12,251 nucleotides of DNA, from positions 1 to 12,251 of the forward strand of contig JBJHBY010000095.1 of assembly GCA_050485745.1 (NCBI GenBank). Direction: 5' to 3'. The notes beneath the pieces were generated by a model. The model saw only the letters and a list, made by a program, of their open reading frames with translations, searched no databases and had not been told where the DNA came from. Origin of the DNA: JBJHBY01 sp050485745 (GTDB taxonomy: Bacteria > Pseudomonadota > Gammaproteobacteria > Pseudomonadales > CAMLJR01). A program made the position numbers and the translations under genes. Positions within the stretch are counted from its first letter, which is position 1. Each line of letters starts with the position of its first letter. Positions 6,750-12,251 of the stretch are shown here, piece by piece.

Positions 6750-7286
6750 TCAGGGTTCTCCGGCCGTGGCCTGGGACAGGGTCAGCAGATTGCGACCGAG
6801 CTCCGCCACACCCTGCAGGGCCAGATTGGCGGCCATCAGCGGGATCAACGTTTTCAGCCAGTACACCGCGTGGATACCCCCCGATTCCATCGAGCGCTCG
6901 CGGATCGCCCAGCTGGCGCCGACGAAGTCCAGGCTGGTGATGAGAATCAGCCCGCACAGGGGCAGCAGCAGCACGAGGGTGCCGAGGGCATCGATCCAGG
7001 CGCGGCCCCGGGGGCTGAAGCGACGGTAGAAGATATCCACACGCACGTGGGCGCCATGTTTCAGGGCGTAGGCGGCGCCCAGCATGAACAGGCTGCTGTG
7101 CAGGTAGGTCATGCTCTCCTGCAGGGCGATGGCGCCGCGGCCAAAACCATAGCGCCAGGTCACCACCGCAAGCGTGACCAGCACCAGGGCGAGCGTCAGC
7201 CACGCAAGTGCGCGACCACAGGCTTCGGTGAAGCCGTCGATGCCCGCGATCAGTCTGCGCAAGGGGTTCACGTGAAGGTGTCTCAC
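6750..7286 (-). CDS. dctQ: TRAP transporter small permease (DctQ)
   Basis: A 178-residue, four-helix inner-membrane protein that pairs with DctM. Hydrophobic segments lie at about 25-45, 60-77, 95-118 and 140-165. The sequence TWRYGFGRGAIALQE after the first helix is the usual DctQ signature position. The start given is a GTG at 7286 (MRHLHVNPL) without an obvious ribosome site; a second GTG at 7271 would remove five residues, so the exact start is uncertain. It is the first gene of dctQ-dctM and is divergent from the lipoprotein gene at 7475. The 188-bp gap between them must hold both promoters, but no clear boxes could be assigned. Confidence 0.9.
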   Translation of the reverse strand: MRHLHVNPLRRLIAGIDGFTEACGRALAWLTLALVLVTLAVVTWRYGFGRGAIALQESMTYLHSSLFMLGAAYALKHGAHVRVDIFYRRFSPRGRAWIDALGTLVLLLPLCGLILITSLDFVGASWAIRERSMESGGIHAVYWLKTLIPLMAANLALQGVAELGRNLLTLSQATAGEP

Positions 7287-7474
7287 CGGGCAAAAGCGCC
7301 ATTATAGGCCGATCCCGGCCCGGGGCGGCGACTGCGCCCCGGGGTGAATCTGCCCGGGCTCCGGGTTAAGATGGGCGCGCTCAAGCCGTTGTCTGCCAGG
7401 GTGTTGTTGCGCCGGTGCGCGGTGGCTCTGTGCAACGGGCCACCAGCAGCGATCACAGAAGGACACCATCCGAC

Positions 7475-7684
7475 ATGAGCAGGGTTTTCTGGATAGTGAT
7501 CGGCCTTGCCTTGCTCGGTTGCGAGCGCGGCGGGCTGCACCGCCTGTCCGATGCGGAGCTCGCGCAGCGCTGGGAGGAGTGCCGCAGCGTGCGCTCGCCG
7601 GCGTCGATCATGGTGCAGACCTGCAACAACGTCGAGCGCGAATGCCAGCGTCGAGCCCGCGAGCTGGGCAACTACGTGTGCTGA
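7475..7684 (+). CDS. Small cysteine-rich lipoprotein, unknown function
   Basis: A 69-residue predicted lipoprotein not assigned to a known family. The N-terminus MSRVFWIVIGLALLGCERGG has a short charged start, a hydrophobic core and the lipobox LLGC, so C16 should be lipidated after signal peptidase II cleavage. The +2 residue is Glu, not Asp, so outer-membrane sorting is plausible. The mature part is about 54 residues and carries four further cysteines (36, 50, 57 and the C-terminal residue 69), enough for two disulfides. AGAAGGA lies 11 nt upstream of the ATG. It is 44 nt ahead of the next gene on the same strand and probably co-transcribed with it. Confidence 0.75.
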   Translation: MSRVFWIVIGLALLGCERGGLHRLSDAELAQRWEECRSVRSPASIMVQTCNNVERECQRRARELGNYVC

Positions 7685-7728
7685 GCGCCACGTCGCAGCG
7701 CCACTCCATCATTCGAACGGAACCCGCC

Positions 7729-8244
7729 ATGAGTCGCCAGGTCCCCGAAACCCTTGTCACCCTGCCGGAGGGCGCGGTGATGCTGCCCCTGCTGGCGGGC
7801 CGCCGCCCGGATGGTCAGATGGTGGTGGAGCGGGTCCCGGCCCTGCCCGACGAGGGTGAGGCGCAGCAGTATCGCTTGCTCCAGGGCGGCATGTTCGTGC
7901 CCGGCATCGCCAGCGGCGATCGCATCCGCCTGTCCAGTCGTCAGCCCGGACAGTTCCGGGTGCTGCAGCGCAGCGGCCACCTCTGCGTGAGGGTCATGTG
8001 TCGTGAGGGTGTCGACGCCATCGAGGAGCAGCTGCTGCCACCCTGGGAACGCCTGGGTGGCTGGCTGGAGGTGAAAAGCCCGCGGGCCCTGCTGCTCGGC
8101 ATCCATGTGGCGGTGGGTTTTGCCGAGATCGAGGCCCTGTTGCAGCGCGCCCTGCCCGCATCGGCGGGCTGGAGCTACGGCAATGTCTATGCCGCTGACA
8201 GCGGCGAACCCCTGGGCTGGTGGAACGAGATGCTCGCCCCCTGA
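7729..8244 (+). CDS. Hypothetical protein, possibly DUF4265
   Basis: A 171-residue soluble protein without signal peptide or membrane segment. The centre, GGMFVPGIASGDRIRLSSRQPGQ (split about residues 53-75) followed by FRVLQRSGHLCVRV (76-89), has the arrangement I associate with DUF4265: a beta-rich domain with a GI-x-x-GD turn and an RSGH strand. The assignment is tentative. The C-terminal half carries several tryptophans (W106, W112, W148, W164, W165) and ends WWNEMLAP. The ATG at 7729 was chosen because upstream in-frame sequence overlaps the lipoprotein gene; the ribosome site is weak (ACGGAA). Function is unknown. Confidence 0.75.
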   Translation: MSRQVPETLVTLPEGAVMLPLLAGRRPDGQMVVERVPALPDEGEAQQYRLLQGGMFVPGIASGDRIRLSSRQPGQFRVLQRSGHLCVRVMCREGVDAIEEQLLPPWERLGGWLEVKSPRALLLGIHVAVGFAEIEALLQRALPASAGWSYGNVYAADSGEPLGWWNEMLAP

Positions 8245-8282
8245 ATGCCCGCGAATCGATACCCAGCTACTTATTTAACCTG

Positions 8283-8443
8283 GCATGCAAACAGGCATCC
8301 CTTCCTGTTTGCATGCACGCCCTGGAAATACTGGCGGAGTTGCGCGGAACCCCTGGTATTTCCAGGGCTTGCATTGGCCTGCGGCCAGTGGCCGGCACAT
8401 TCCTGTGCCGCATTAACCCGGCAATATTCATTGCCGGGTTAAT
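8283..8443. other. Array of five consecutive distinct hairpins upstream of yaaA
   Basis: Nearly every base from 8283 to 8443 belongs to one of five adjoining hairpins. H1 (8283-8316): 13-bp perfect stem GCATGCAAACAGG, 8-nt loop. H2 (8320-8367): 12-bp perfect stem CCCTGGAAATAC, 24-nt loop. H3 (8372-8390): 8-bp stem CATTGGCC/GGCCAGTG with one G-U pair as RNA, 3-nt loop. H4 (8393-8410): 7-bp perfect stem CGGCACA, 4-nt loop. H5 (8412-8443): 14-bp perfect stem ATTAACCCGGCAAT, 4-nt loop. Spacers are only 3, 4, 2 and 1 nt. The stems are unrelated in sequence, so this is not one repeat copied five times. None is followed by a U-tract, so they are not ordinary terminators. The array ends 27 nt before the yaaA ribosome site and starts 38 nt after the preceding stop. 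Function unknown: structured leader, small RNA or DNA-level element are all open. Confidence 0.9.
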
Positions 8444-8484
8444 AATACTCGCACCAGAAATATCCCGACCGGAGGTGCCCTAGC

Positions 8485-9261
8485 ATGTTGATGGTGATTT
8501 CTCCCGCCAAGACCCTGGATTTCGAGACGCCCCCGACCACACAGCGCCACAGCCAGCCGGACTTTCTCGACGCCGCCGCCAGTTTGGTGGAGCTGTTGCG
8601 CCTGCGCCCCCCGCAGGAAATCAGCGAGCTGATGGGGATCAGTGACAAGCTGGGCGAGCTCAACAGCCGTCGCTTCCTCGACTGGGCGCCGCCGTTTACC
8701 CCGGACAACGCCAAGGCCGCGGTGCTGGCGTTTCGCGGCGATGTGTACACCGGGCTGGAGGCGGAGCGCTTCGATGAGGATGACTTCGCCTTTGCCCAGG
8801 ATCACCTGCGCATTCTGTCCGGCCTGTATGGCCTGCTGCGCCCGCTGGACCTGATCCAGCCCTACCGCCTGGAGATGGGCACGCGCCTGGCCAATCCCGC
8901 CGGGCGCAACCTCTACGCCTGGTGGGGTGGGCGCCTGACGGCGGCGCTGAACCGGCAGCTCGGTGAGCTGGGCAGCCACGAGCTGGTCAACCTGGCCTCC
9001 AATGAGTATTTCTCTGCGGTGCAACCCGGTGAGCTGGCGGCGGAGGTGATCCAGCCGGTGTTCCAGGATCTGAAGGGCGACCGCTACAAGGTGATCAGCT
9101 TCTACGCGAAAAAGGCCCGTGGGCTGATGAGTGCCTGGGCCATCCGCCAGCGCATCACCCGGGCGGAGGACCTCAAGGCCTTCGACGTCGCCGGTTATCG
9201 CTACGCCCCGGAGCGCTCCTCCGCCCGGGAATGGGTCTTCACCCGCGATACCGCGGCGTAA
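8485..9261 (+). CDS. yaaA: Peroxide stress protein YaaA (DUF328/UPF0246)
   Basis: A 258-residue cytoplasmic protein, the same length as E. coli YaaA. In E. coli, YaaA is induced by OxyR and lowers intracellular free iron during peroxide stress; it also has a DNA-binding fold. Diagnostic stretches are the N-terminal MLMVISPAKTLDFETP, the central LSGLYGLLRPLDLIQPYRLE, and VNLASNEYFSAV plus VISFYAKKARGLM. A strong ribosome site GGAGGTG (8471-8477) lies 7 nt before the ATG. The five-hairpin array occupies the upstream region. The stop codon lies at the start of a GC-rich hairpin (9261-9281). No OxyR site could be recognised. Confidence 0.97.
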   Translation: MLMVISPAKTLDFETPPTTQRHSQPDFLDAAASLVELLRLRPPQEISELMGISDKLGELNSRRFLDWAPPFTPDNAKAAVLAFRGDVYTGLEAERFDEDDFAFAQDHLRILSGLYGLLRPLDLIQPYRLEMGTRLANPAGRNLYAWWGGRLTAALNRQLGELGSHELVNLASNEYFSAVQPGELAAEVIQPVFQDLKGDRYKVISFYAKKARGLMSAWAIRQRITRAEDLKAFDVAGYRYAPERSSAREWVFTRDTAA

Positions 9262-9281
9262 CCCGGCCTGCGGCCCCGGGT
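9261..9281. terminator. Possible GC-rich hairpin at the yaaA stop
   Basis: ACCCGG (9261-9266) pairs with CCGGGT (9276-9281); the alternative inner pairing GGCC-TGC-GGCC (9265-9275) is also possible. No U-run follows, so any terminator role would be weak or factor-dependent. The inner 11-mer is the same as the core of hairpin H3 upstream of yaaA. Confidence 0.4.
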
Positions 9282-9414
9282 GCGCTGCGCATGGCTGGCA
9301 TTTTCTGCGGTAATTTTCCCGGACGGGGTCCTTGCCGGAAGCCGGTTTAGGTATTTTTCGGGAACGATAGTGTAAGCTCGCCGCTTTTCACGACGGGTTC
9401 CTGGAGGTTTTTCA

Positions 9415-10179
9415 ATGAGTGGGTTGCAACGTTTTGCCGGCAAGGTCGCCCTGGTGACAGGCGCTGGCTCCGGTATCGGCCAGGCCACGGCACTGCGGCT
9501 GGCCGCTGAGGGTGGCACGGTGGTGGCGGTCGACCTGAACGAAGACGGGCTGCGGCAGACGGTCGAGAAGGCCTCGGGCCTGGCTGGCAGCGTGCGCTAC
9601 CAGGTGTGCTCGGTGGCGGACGAGTCTGCGGTCAAGGCCCTGATCGCCGGTGTACTGGAAGCCGACGGGCAGCTCGATGCCCTGATCAACATGGCGGTGA
9701 TCCTGCACTCCGAGCCCAGCACCTCCACGACCCTGGAGCAGTTCCAGCGCATCCTCAACGTCAACCTCATCGGCACCTTCCTGTGTTGCCGCGAGGCGCT
9801 GCCGGCACTGCTGGCCTCGAAGGGCTGCATCGTCAATGCCGCGTCCACCTCGGCCCAGTTTGGCCATCCCTACATGGCGGCCTACGCCGCAAGCAAGGGC
9901 GGCGTGTTCGCCCTGACCCGGACCCTGGCCTGGGAGTTCATCAAGCAGGGGGTGCGGGTCAACGCGGTGGCGCCAGGCGGGATCATGACGCCGATGGTGG
10001 TCGCCCAGGGCGAGCGCATGGGTGACTGCGACATGAGCCTGTTCACCCACCTGAACCGCCCCGACATGCAGTTCGGCGCGCCGGAGAGCGTGGCGGCGGT
10101 GATCGCCATGCTGGCCTCCAGCGACGGTGCCCACATGACCGGCGAAGTGGTCAAGGTCGACGGCGGCGTACACAACTGA
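9415..10179 (+). CDS. Short-chain dehydrogenase/reductase (SDR)
   Basis: A 254-residue classical SDR that should oxidise an alcohol or reduce a ketone with NAD(H). The Rossmann motif is TGAGSGIG (15-22), and D40 at the end of beta-2 (VVAVDLN) favours NAD over NADP. The catalytic set is S144 (NAAST), Y157 and K161 (YAASK), with NVNLIG at 115-120 and the PGGIMT loop at 187-192. The usual NNAG motif after beta-4 is replaced by INMA (91-94), which is uncommon. The ATG at 9415 has GGAGG 7 nt upstream, and the family length fits. It stands alone on the plus strand and converges with ppnP. The substrate is not predictable. Confidence 0.93.
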   Translation: MSGLQRFAGKVALVTGAGSGIGQATALRLAAEGGTVVAVDLNEDGLRQTVEKASGLAGSVRYQVCSVADESAVKALIAGVLEADGQLDALINMAVILHSEPSTSTTLEQFQRILNVNLIGTFLCCREALPALLASKGCIVNAASTSAQFGHPYMAAYAASKGGVFALTRTLAWEFIKQGVRVNAVAPGGIMTPMVVAQGERMGDCDMSLFTHLNRPDMQFGAPESVAAVIAMLASSDGAHMTGEVVKVDGGVHN

Positions 10180-10209
10180 TCCATGGGCGCGCCGGATCGG
10201 CCGCGTGGG

Positions 10210-10258
10210 CCGGGCTGGTCACGCCCGGTGCCACCCCGGATGCGCCGCCCCGCGGCGC
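10210..10258. terminator. Candidate bidirectional hairpins between convergent genes
   Basis: Two stems lie in the 99-bp gap between the SDR and ppnP stops: CCGGGC/GCCCGG with a 7-nt loop (10210-10228) and GCGCCGC/GCGGCGC with a 3-nt loop (10242-10258). Neither has a U-tract, so this is only a plausible transcription barrier for two convergent units. Confidence 0.4.
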
Positions 10259-10278
10259 TGGCCGGGGGTTCCCTCGAC

Positions 10279-10560
10279 TCAGCGCCGGTACAGGCAGAGG
10301 TAGGCGACATCCCCTGTGGCGCTGACCTGGAAGCGGCTGTTGGCGGGTACGTCGAAGCGCTCACCCGGGCCAAAACGGCGCCAGTCCGCGTCCCCGGGCA
10401 GCTTCACCCGCAGCTCGCCGCTGGTGATCTGCATGATTTCCGCGGCCTCGGTGCCGAACTCATAATCACCTGGCGCCATCACGCCGATGGTGGCGGGCAG
10501 TTCGGCCTGAAAGGCGATCGACTTGACCCGGCCTTCGAAATATTCGTTGACCTTGAACAT
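10279..10560 (-). CDS. ppnP: Pyrimidine/purine nucleoside phosphorylase PpnP
   Basis: A 93-residue small cupin of the PpnP (YaiE, DUF1255) family, about the length of the E. coli protein. PpnP cleaves nucleosides with phosphate to give the free base and a pentose-1-phosphate and is known for broad substrate range. Matching stretches include NEYFEGRVKSIAF (5-17), GVMAPGDYEFGT, EIMQITSGELRVKLPG and the ending VAYLCLYRR. The ATG at 10560 has a GGGG-rich ribosome site. It follows the minus-strand SDR by 17 nt and is likely co-transcribed with it, an unexpected partner for a nucleoside enzyme. Confidence 0.95.
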   Translation of the reverse strand: MFKVNEYFEGRVKSIAFQAELPATIGVMAPGDYEFGTEAAEIMQITSGELRVKLPGDADWRRFGPGERFDVPANSRFQVSATGDVAYLCLYRR

Positions 10561-10577
10561 GGCTGGCCCCCCGGTGA

Positions 10578-11345
10578 TCAGAAGCGGTCGGGACGGAACA
10601 GGGCATCGTGCCCACCGTCGACGAACAGGATTGATCCGGAGACAAAGCCGGCGCGTTCCGCATCCAGCAGGAAGCTGATGGCATGGGCCTGGTCCACCGG
10701 CTTGCCCGGGCGCTGCAGGGGGATGCTGTTGACAAAATCGCGCATCGCCTGGGCGTAGGTCGGGTCCTTCAGCCCGGCCTCGGTGATCGCGGTTTCGGTG
10801 AAGCCGGGGGCAACTGCGTTCAGGCGCACGCCTGCGGCGGCGAAGGCGGCGTTGTTGCGGCGCATCCAGCAGGTCAGGGCGAACTTGCCACCACCGTAGC
10901 AGGTCTGCCCGTCCACCTCGTTGGCGCGGGCGGTGGCCGCGGCGCGGTCACCGGCGAGCAGGGCATCCACATAGGTTTTGTCGTATTCCATCATCGGTGC
11001 GGAGTTGGAGCTCACCAGCACGATGGCGCCGCGACGGGCGGTGACCAGATCCTTCAGCCCCTCGACCAGTTCCACCGTACCGAAGTAGTTGATCTCCGGG
11101 ATCAGGCTCTTCGGGTCAACTTGCGGGCCGACCCCGGCAACCGGCACCAGTCCGTCGAGGCCATCCGCGGCGCGCTCGCGGATGGCGGCGATCGCCTGGC
11201 TGCGGCCTTCCGGAGTGGACAGGTCGGCCTGGATGTCGGCATTGCGCAGGTCAAGGGTGATGACCTCGTGTCCGTCCTGGCGCAGGCGTTCCACGGTAGC
11301 GGCGCCAATGCCGCTGGCGCTGCCGGTAACTGCGTAGAGACCCAT
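10578..11345 (-). CDS. SDR resembling 3alpha-hydroxysteroid dehydrogenase/carbonyl reductase
   Basis: A 255-residue short-chain dehydrogenase. The coenzyme motif is TGSASGIG (7-14), with D32 favouring NAD; VAG (69-71) replaces NNAG. N86, S112/S113 and Y150-x-x-x-K154 (CYGGGK) are the catalytic candidates. The distance from Ser to Tyr is about 37 residues instead of the usual 13 because of an insertion. That insertion, the motif GVRLNAVAPGFTETAI and the ending VDGGHDALFRPDRF resemble Comamonas testosteroni HsdA, which oxidises 3alpha-hydroxysteroids and reduces carbonyl compounds. Steroid activity here is inference. The ATG at 11345 is supported by AGAAGGA 8 nt upstream; the open frame extends further upstream but has no better start. 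ppnP follows 17 nt downstream; the EthD gene lies 161 nt upstream. Confidence 0.92.
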   Translation of the reverse strand: MGLYAVTGSASGIGAATVERLRQDGHEVITLDLRNADIQADLSTPEGRSQAIAAIRERAADGLDGLVPVAGVGPQVDPKSLIPEINYFGTVELVEGLKDLVTARRGAIVLVSSNSAPMMEYDKTYVDALLAGDRAAATARANEVDGQTCYGGGKFALTCWMRRNNAAFAAAGVRLNAVAPGFTETAITEAGLKDPTYAQAMRDFVNSIPLQRPGKPVDQAHAISFLLDAERAGFVSGSILFVDGGHDALFRPDRF

Positions 11346-11506
11346 GGTGTATTTCCTTCTGCAGGGTGACTGTGATTGCTGTGAGGTGGCGGTTCCGGCC
11401 TGGTTGCCCTTGCCGGAAGTGGCTATGTCCTGGCGCTGGCGGGATGTTACCCCCGGCCTTCCCGGGGCAGCAATGCCCGGTTCGGCCAACGGTCTGTGGC
11501 CGCCCG

Positions 11507-12244
11507 TCAGGACTTGTCGCCGATCACCACCCGGGGTGGGCCGCACATCAGAAAGTGGATGCCGCCGGGATCGAGCATGTAGCCCACATCGGGCTCGACC
11601 AGTTCGCGCTGTTTCGGCTCCCCGAGGGATTCGACAAAGCGCTCCAGGGACTCGAACCACTGCTCGGTGACGCCGTCCCAGGGGCGCTCCGGGCCCTGGG
11701 TACCCTCGGCACTCGGGTTCTGCACATAGGCGAGAATGTCGCGGCGCAGCTCCGGCACGTCACGGAACAGCCCACCGTGGTGCTCCCTCCAGTGTCGCTG
11801 GAAGGTATCCCGGTCGAGGGCGGGGTTACGCCGGAACAGGCTGACCAGTCGCGCCCCCGCCGCGTCGCGCGCGCCGGGCGGATCGACGATGACATTTTCC
11901 CGGTCCGCCAGCATCCAGGGGCTGCCGGTGCGGTCGATCAGCACGTCTTCGTCGGGAACCACTCTCGCCAGATAGTCCGGCTCGGTGGCCATGGCCTCGA
12001 AGGCCGCCATGTCGTCATACCAGATCATGGTGACTCCATCGAAACCGGCGTCGGCCACCTCGGCGCCGCTGCGCTCGCGGGCGTAGTCCGCCGCCAGGCG
12101 GGGCAGTTGCTCGTAGCGCAGGATATGGCGCCGGATCGCCGGGGTGTCGGCAAACAGGGGGCCATGGACATCGCGCCAGTGCGCGTGAAACTGTTCGCGA
12201 CTGAGATCGGGGTGGCGCCTGATAAAGCAGATCAGCTTGAGCAT
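11507..12244 (-). CDS. Tandem EthD-domain protein
   Basis: A 245-residue protein made of two EthD-like (dimeric alpha/beta barrel) units in one chain. Unit 1 (about 1-115) has LICFIRRHPDLSREQFHAHW followed by RDVHGPL; unit 2 (about 130-236) has LVSLFRRNPALDRDTFQRHW followed by REHHGGLF. The paired H-W-R-x-x-H-G pattern is the family mark. EthD proteins are small accessory or catabolic proteins, some needed by P450 systems such as ethyl tert-butyl ether degradation, others acting as decarboxylases or cyclases; the role here is unknown. Two units in one chain would make an intramolecular version of the usual dimer. The ATG at 12244 fits family N-termini, but only 7 bases precede it, so its ribosome site is not visible and the start is provisional. 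Confidence 0.88.
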   Translation of the reverse strand: MLKLICFIRRHPDLSREQFHAHWRDVHGPLFADTPAIRRHILRYEQLPRLAADYARERSGAEVADAGFDGVTMIWYDDMAAFEAMATEPDYLARVVPDEDVLIDRTGSPWMLADRENVIVDPPGARDAAGARLVSLFRRNPALDRDTFQRHWREHHGGLFRDVPELRRDILAYVQNPSAEGTQGPERPWDGVTEQWFESLERFVESLGEPKQRELVEPDVGYMLDPGGIHFLMCGPPRVVIGDKS

Positions 12245-12251
12245 ACTGTTC

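Noticed and set aside
5497..7029. A 510-residue Gly/Gln/His-rich open frame antisense to dctM
   Set aside because: Low-complexity composition typical of the opposite strand of a membrane protein gene; dctM and dctQ explain the region fully.
8283..8443. CRISPR array or integron attC sites
   Set aside because: The hairpins do not share a repeat sequence or regular spacing, and they lack the conserved attC core sites; no cas or integrase gene is present.
8412..8446. Hairpin H5 as an intrinsic terminator
   Set aside because: The stem is strong, but it is followed by AATACTCGC, not a U-run, on the plus strand, and no U-run follows on the minus strand either.
8220..8483. An 87-residue open frame running through the hairpin array
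   Set aside because: It starts inside the preceding gene, lacks a ribosome site, and its sequence is dictated by the dyads; no family resemblance.
11346..11660. Extended open frame upstream of the HsdA-like SDR
   Set aside because: It overlaps the EthD gene in another frame; the ATG at 11345 has a strong ribosome site and begins the Rossmann strand.

Overview
The window is a GC-rich, densely coded chromosomal segment that looks gammaproteobacterial. The support is a YaaA of 258 residues (the same length as the E. coli protein), a PpnP/YaiE homologue, a YciA-type thioesterase, a TonB-dependent receptor, a lipoprotein with a classical lipobox, and extragenic palindromes of a style common in Pseudomonas-like and marine gammaproteobacteria. 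I cannot name the genus. Thirteen protein genes are supported. I see no rRNA, tRNA, transposase, integrase or CRISPR array.

Layout. (a) Positions 1-355 hold a composite palindromic repeat module, cut by the window edge, and the leader of the receptor gene. (b) 356-2422 (+) encodes a TonB-dependent outer-membrane receptor. (c) 2423-2673 is a convergent intergenic region filled by a second copy of the repeat module, in opposite orientation. (d) 2674-4550 (-) holds a cupin protein of the 2,4'-dihydroxyacetophenone dioxygenase type followed by a cytochrome P450 of the CYP124/125/142 kind; a different 101-bp inverted repeat lies between them. (e) 4551-4879 has no gene but contains a clear minus-strand terminator. 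(f) 4880-7286 (-) is dctQ-dctM (TRAP transporter membrane subunits, no dctP in the window) followed by a YciA-like acyl-CoA thioesterase. (g) 7475-8244 (+) is a small cysteine-rich lipoprotein and a possible DUF4265 protein. (h) 8283-8443 is a run of five back-to-back perfect or near-perfect hairpins with unrelated stems, just upstream of yaaA (8485-9261). (i) 9415-10179 (+) is a short-chain dehydrogenase (SDR). (j) 10279-12244 (-) is a tandem EthD-domain protein, an SDR resembling 3alpha-hydroxysteroid dehydrogenase/carbonyl reductase, and PpnP.

How the genes may work together. The P450, ring-cleavage-type cupin, two SDRs, EthD protein, acyl-CoA thioesterase, TRAP permease and TonB receptor suggest accessory catabolism of a hydrophobic, oxygenated or carboxylated compound, possibly steroid- or terpenoid-like. 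This is inference from family membership and proximity; the genes fall into several transcription units and no complete pathway is visible. yaaA and ppnP are housekeeping or stress genes. The most unusual non-coding signal is the five-hairpin array upstream of yaaA; second is the pair of inverted repeat modules bracketing the TonB receptor gene.
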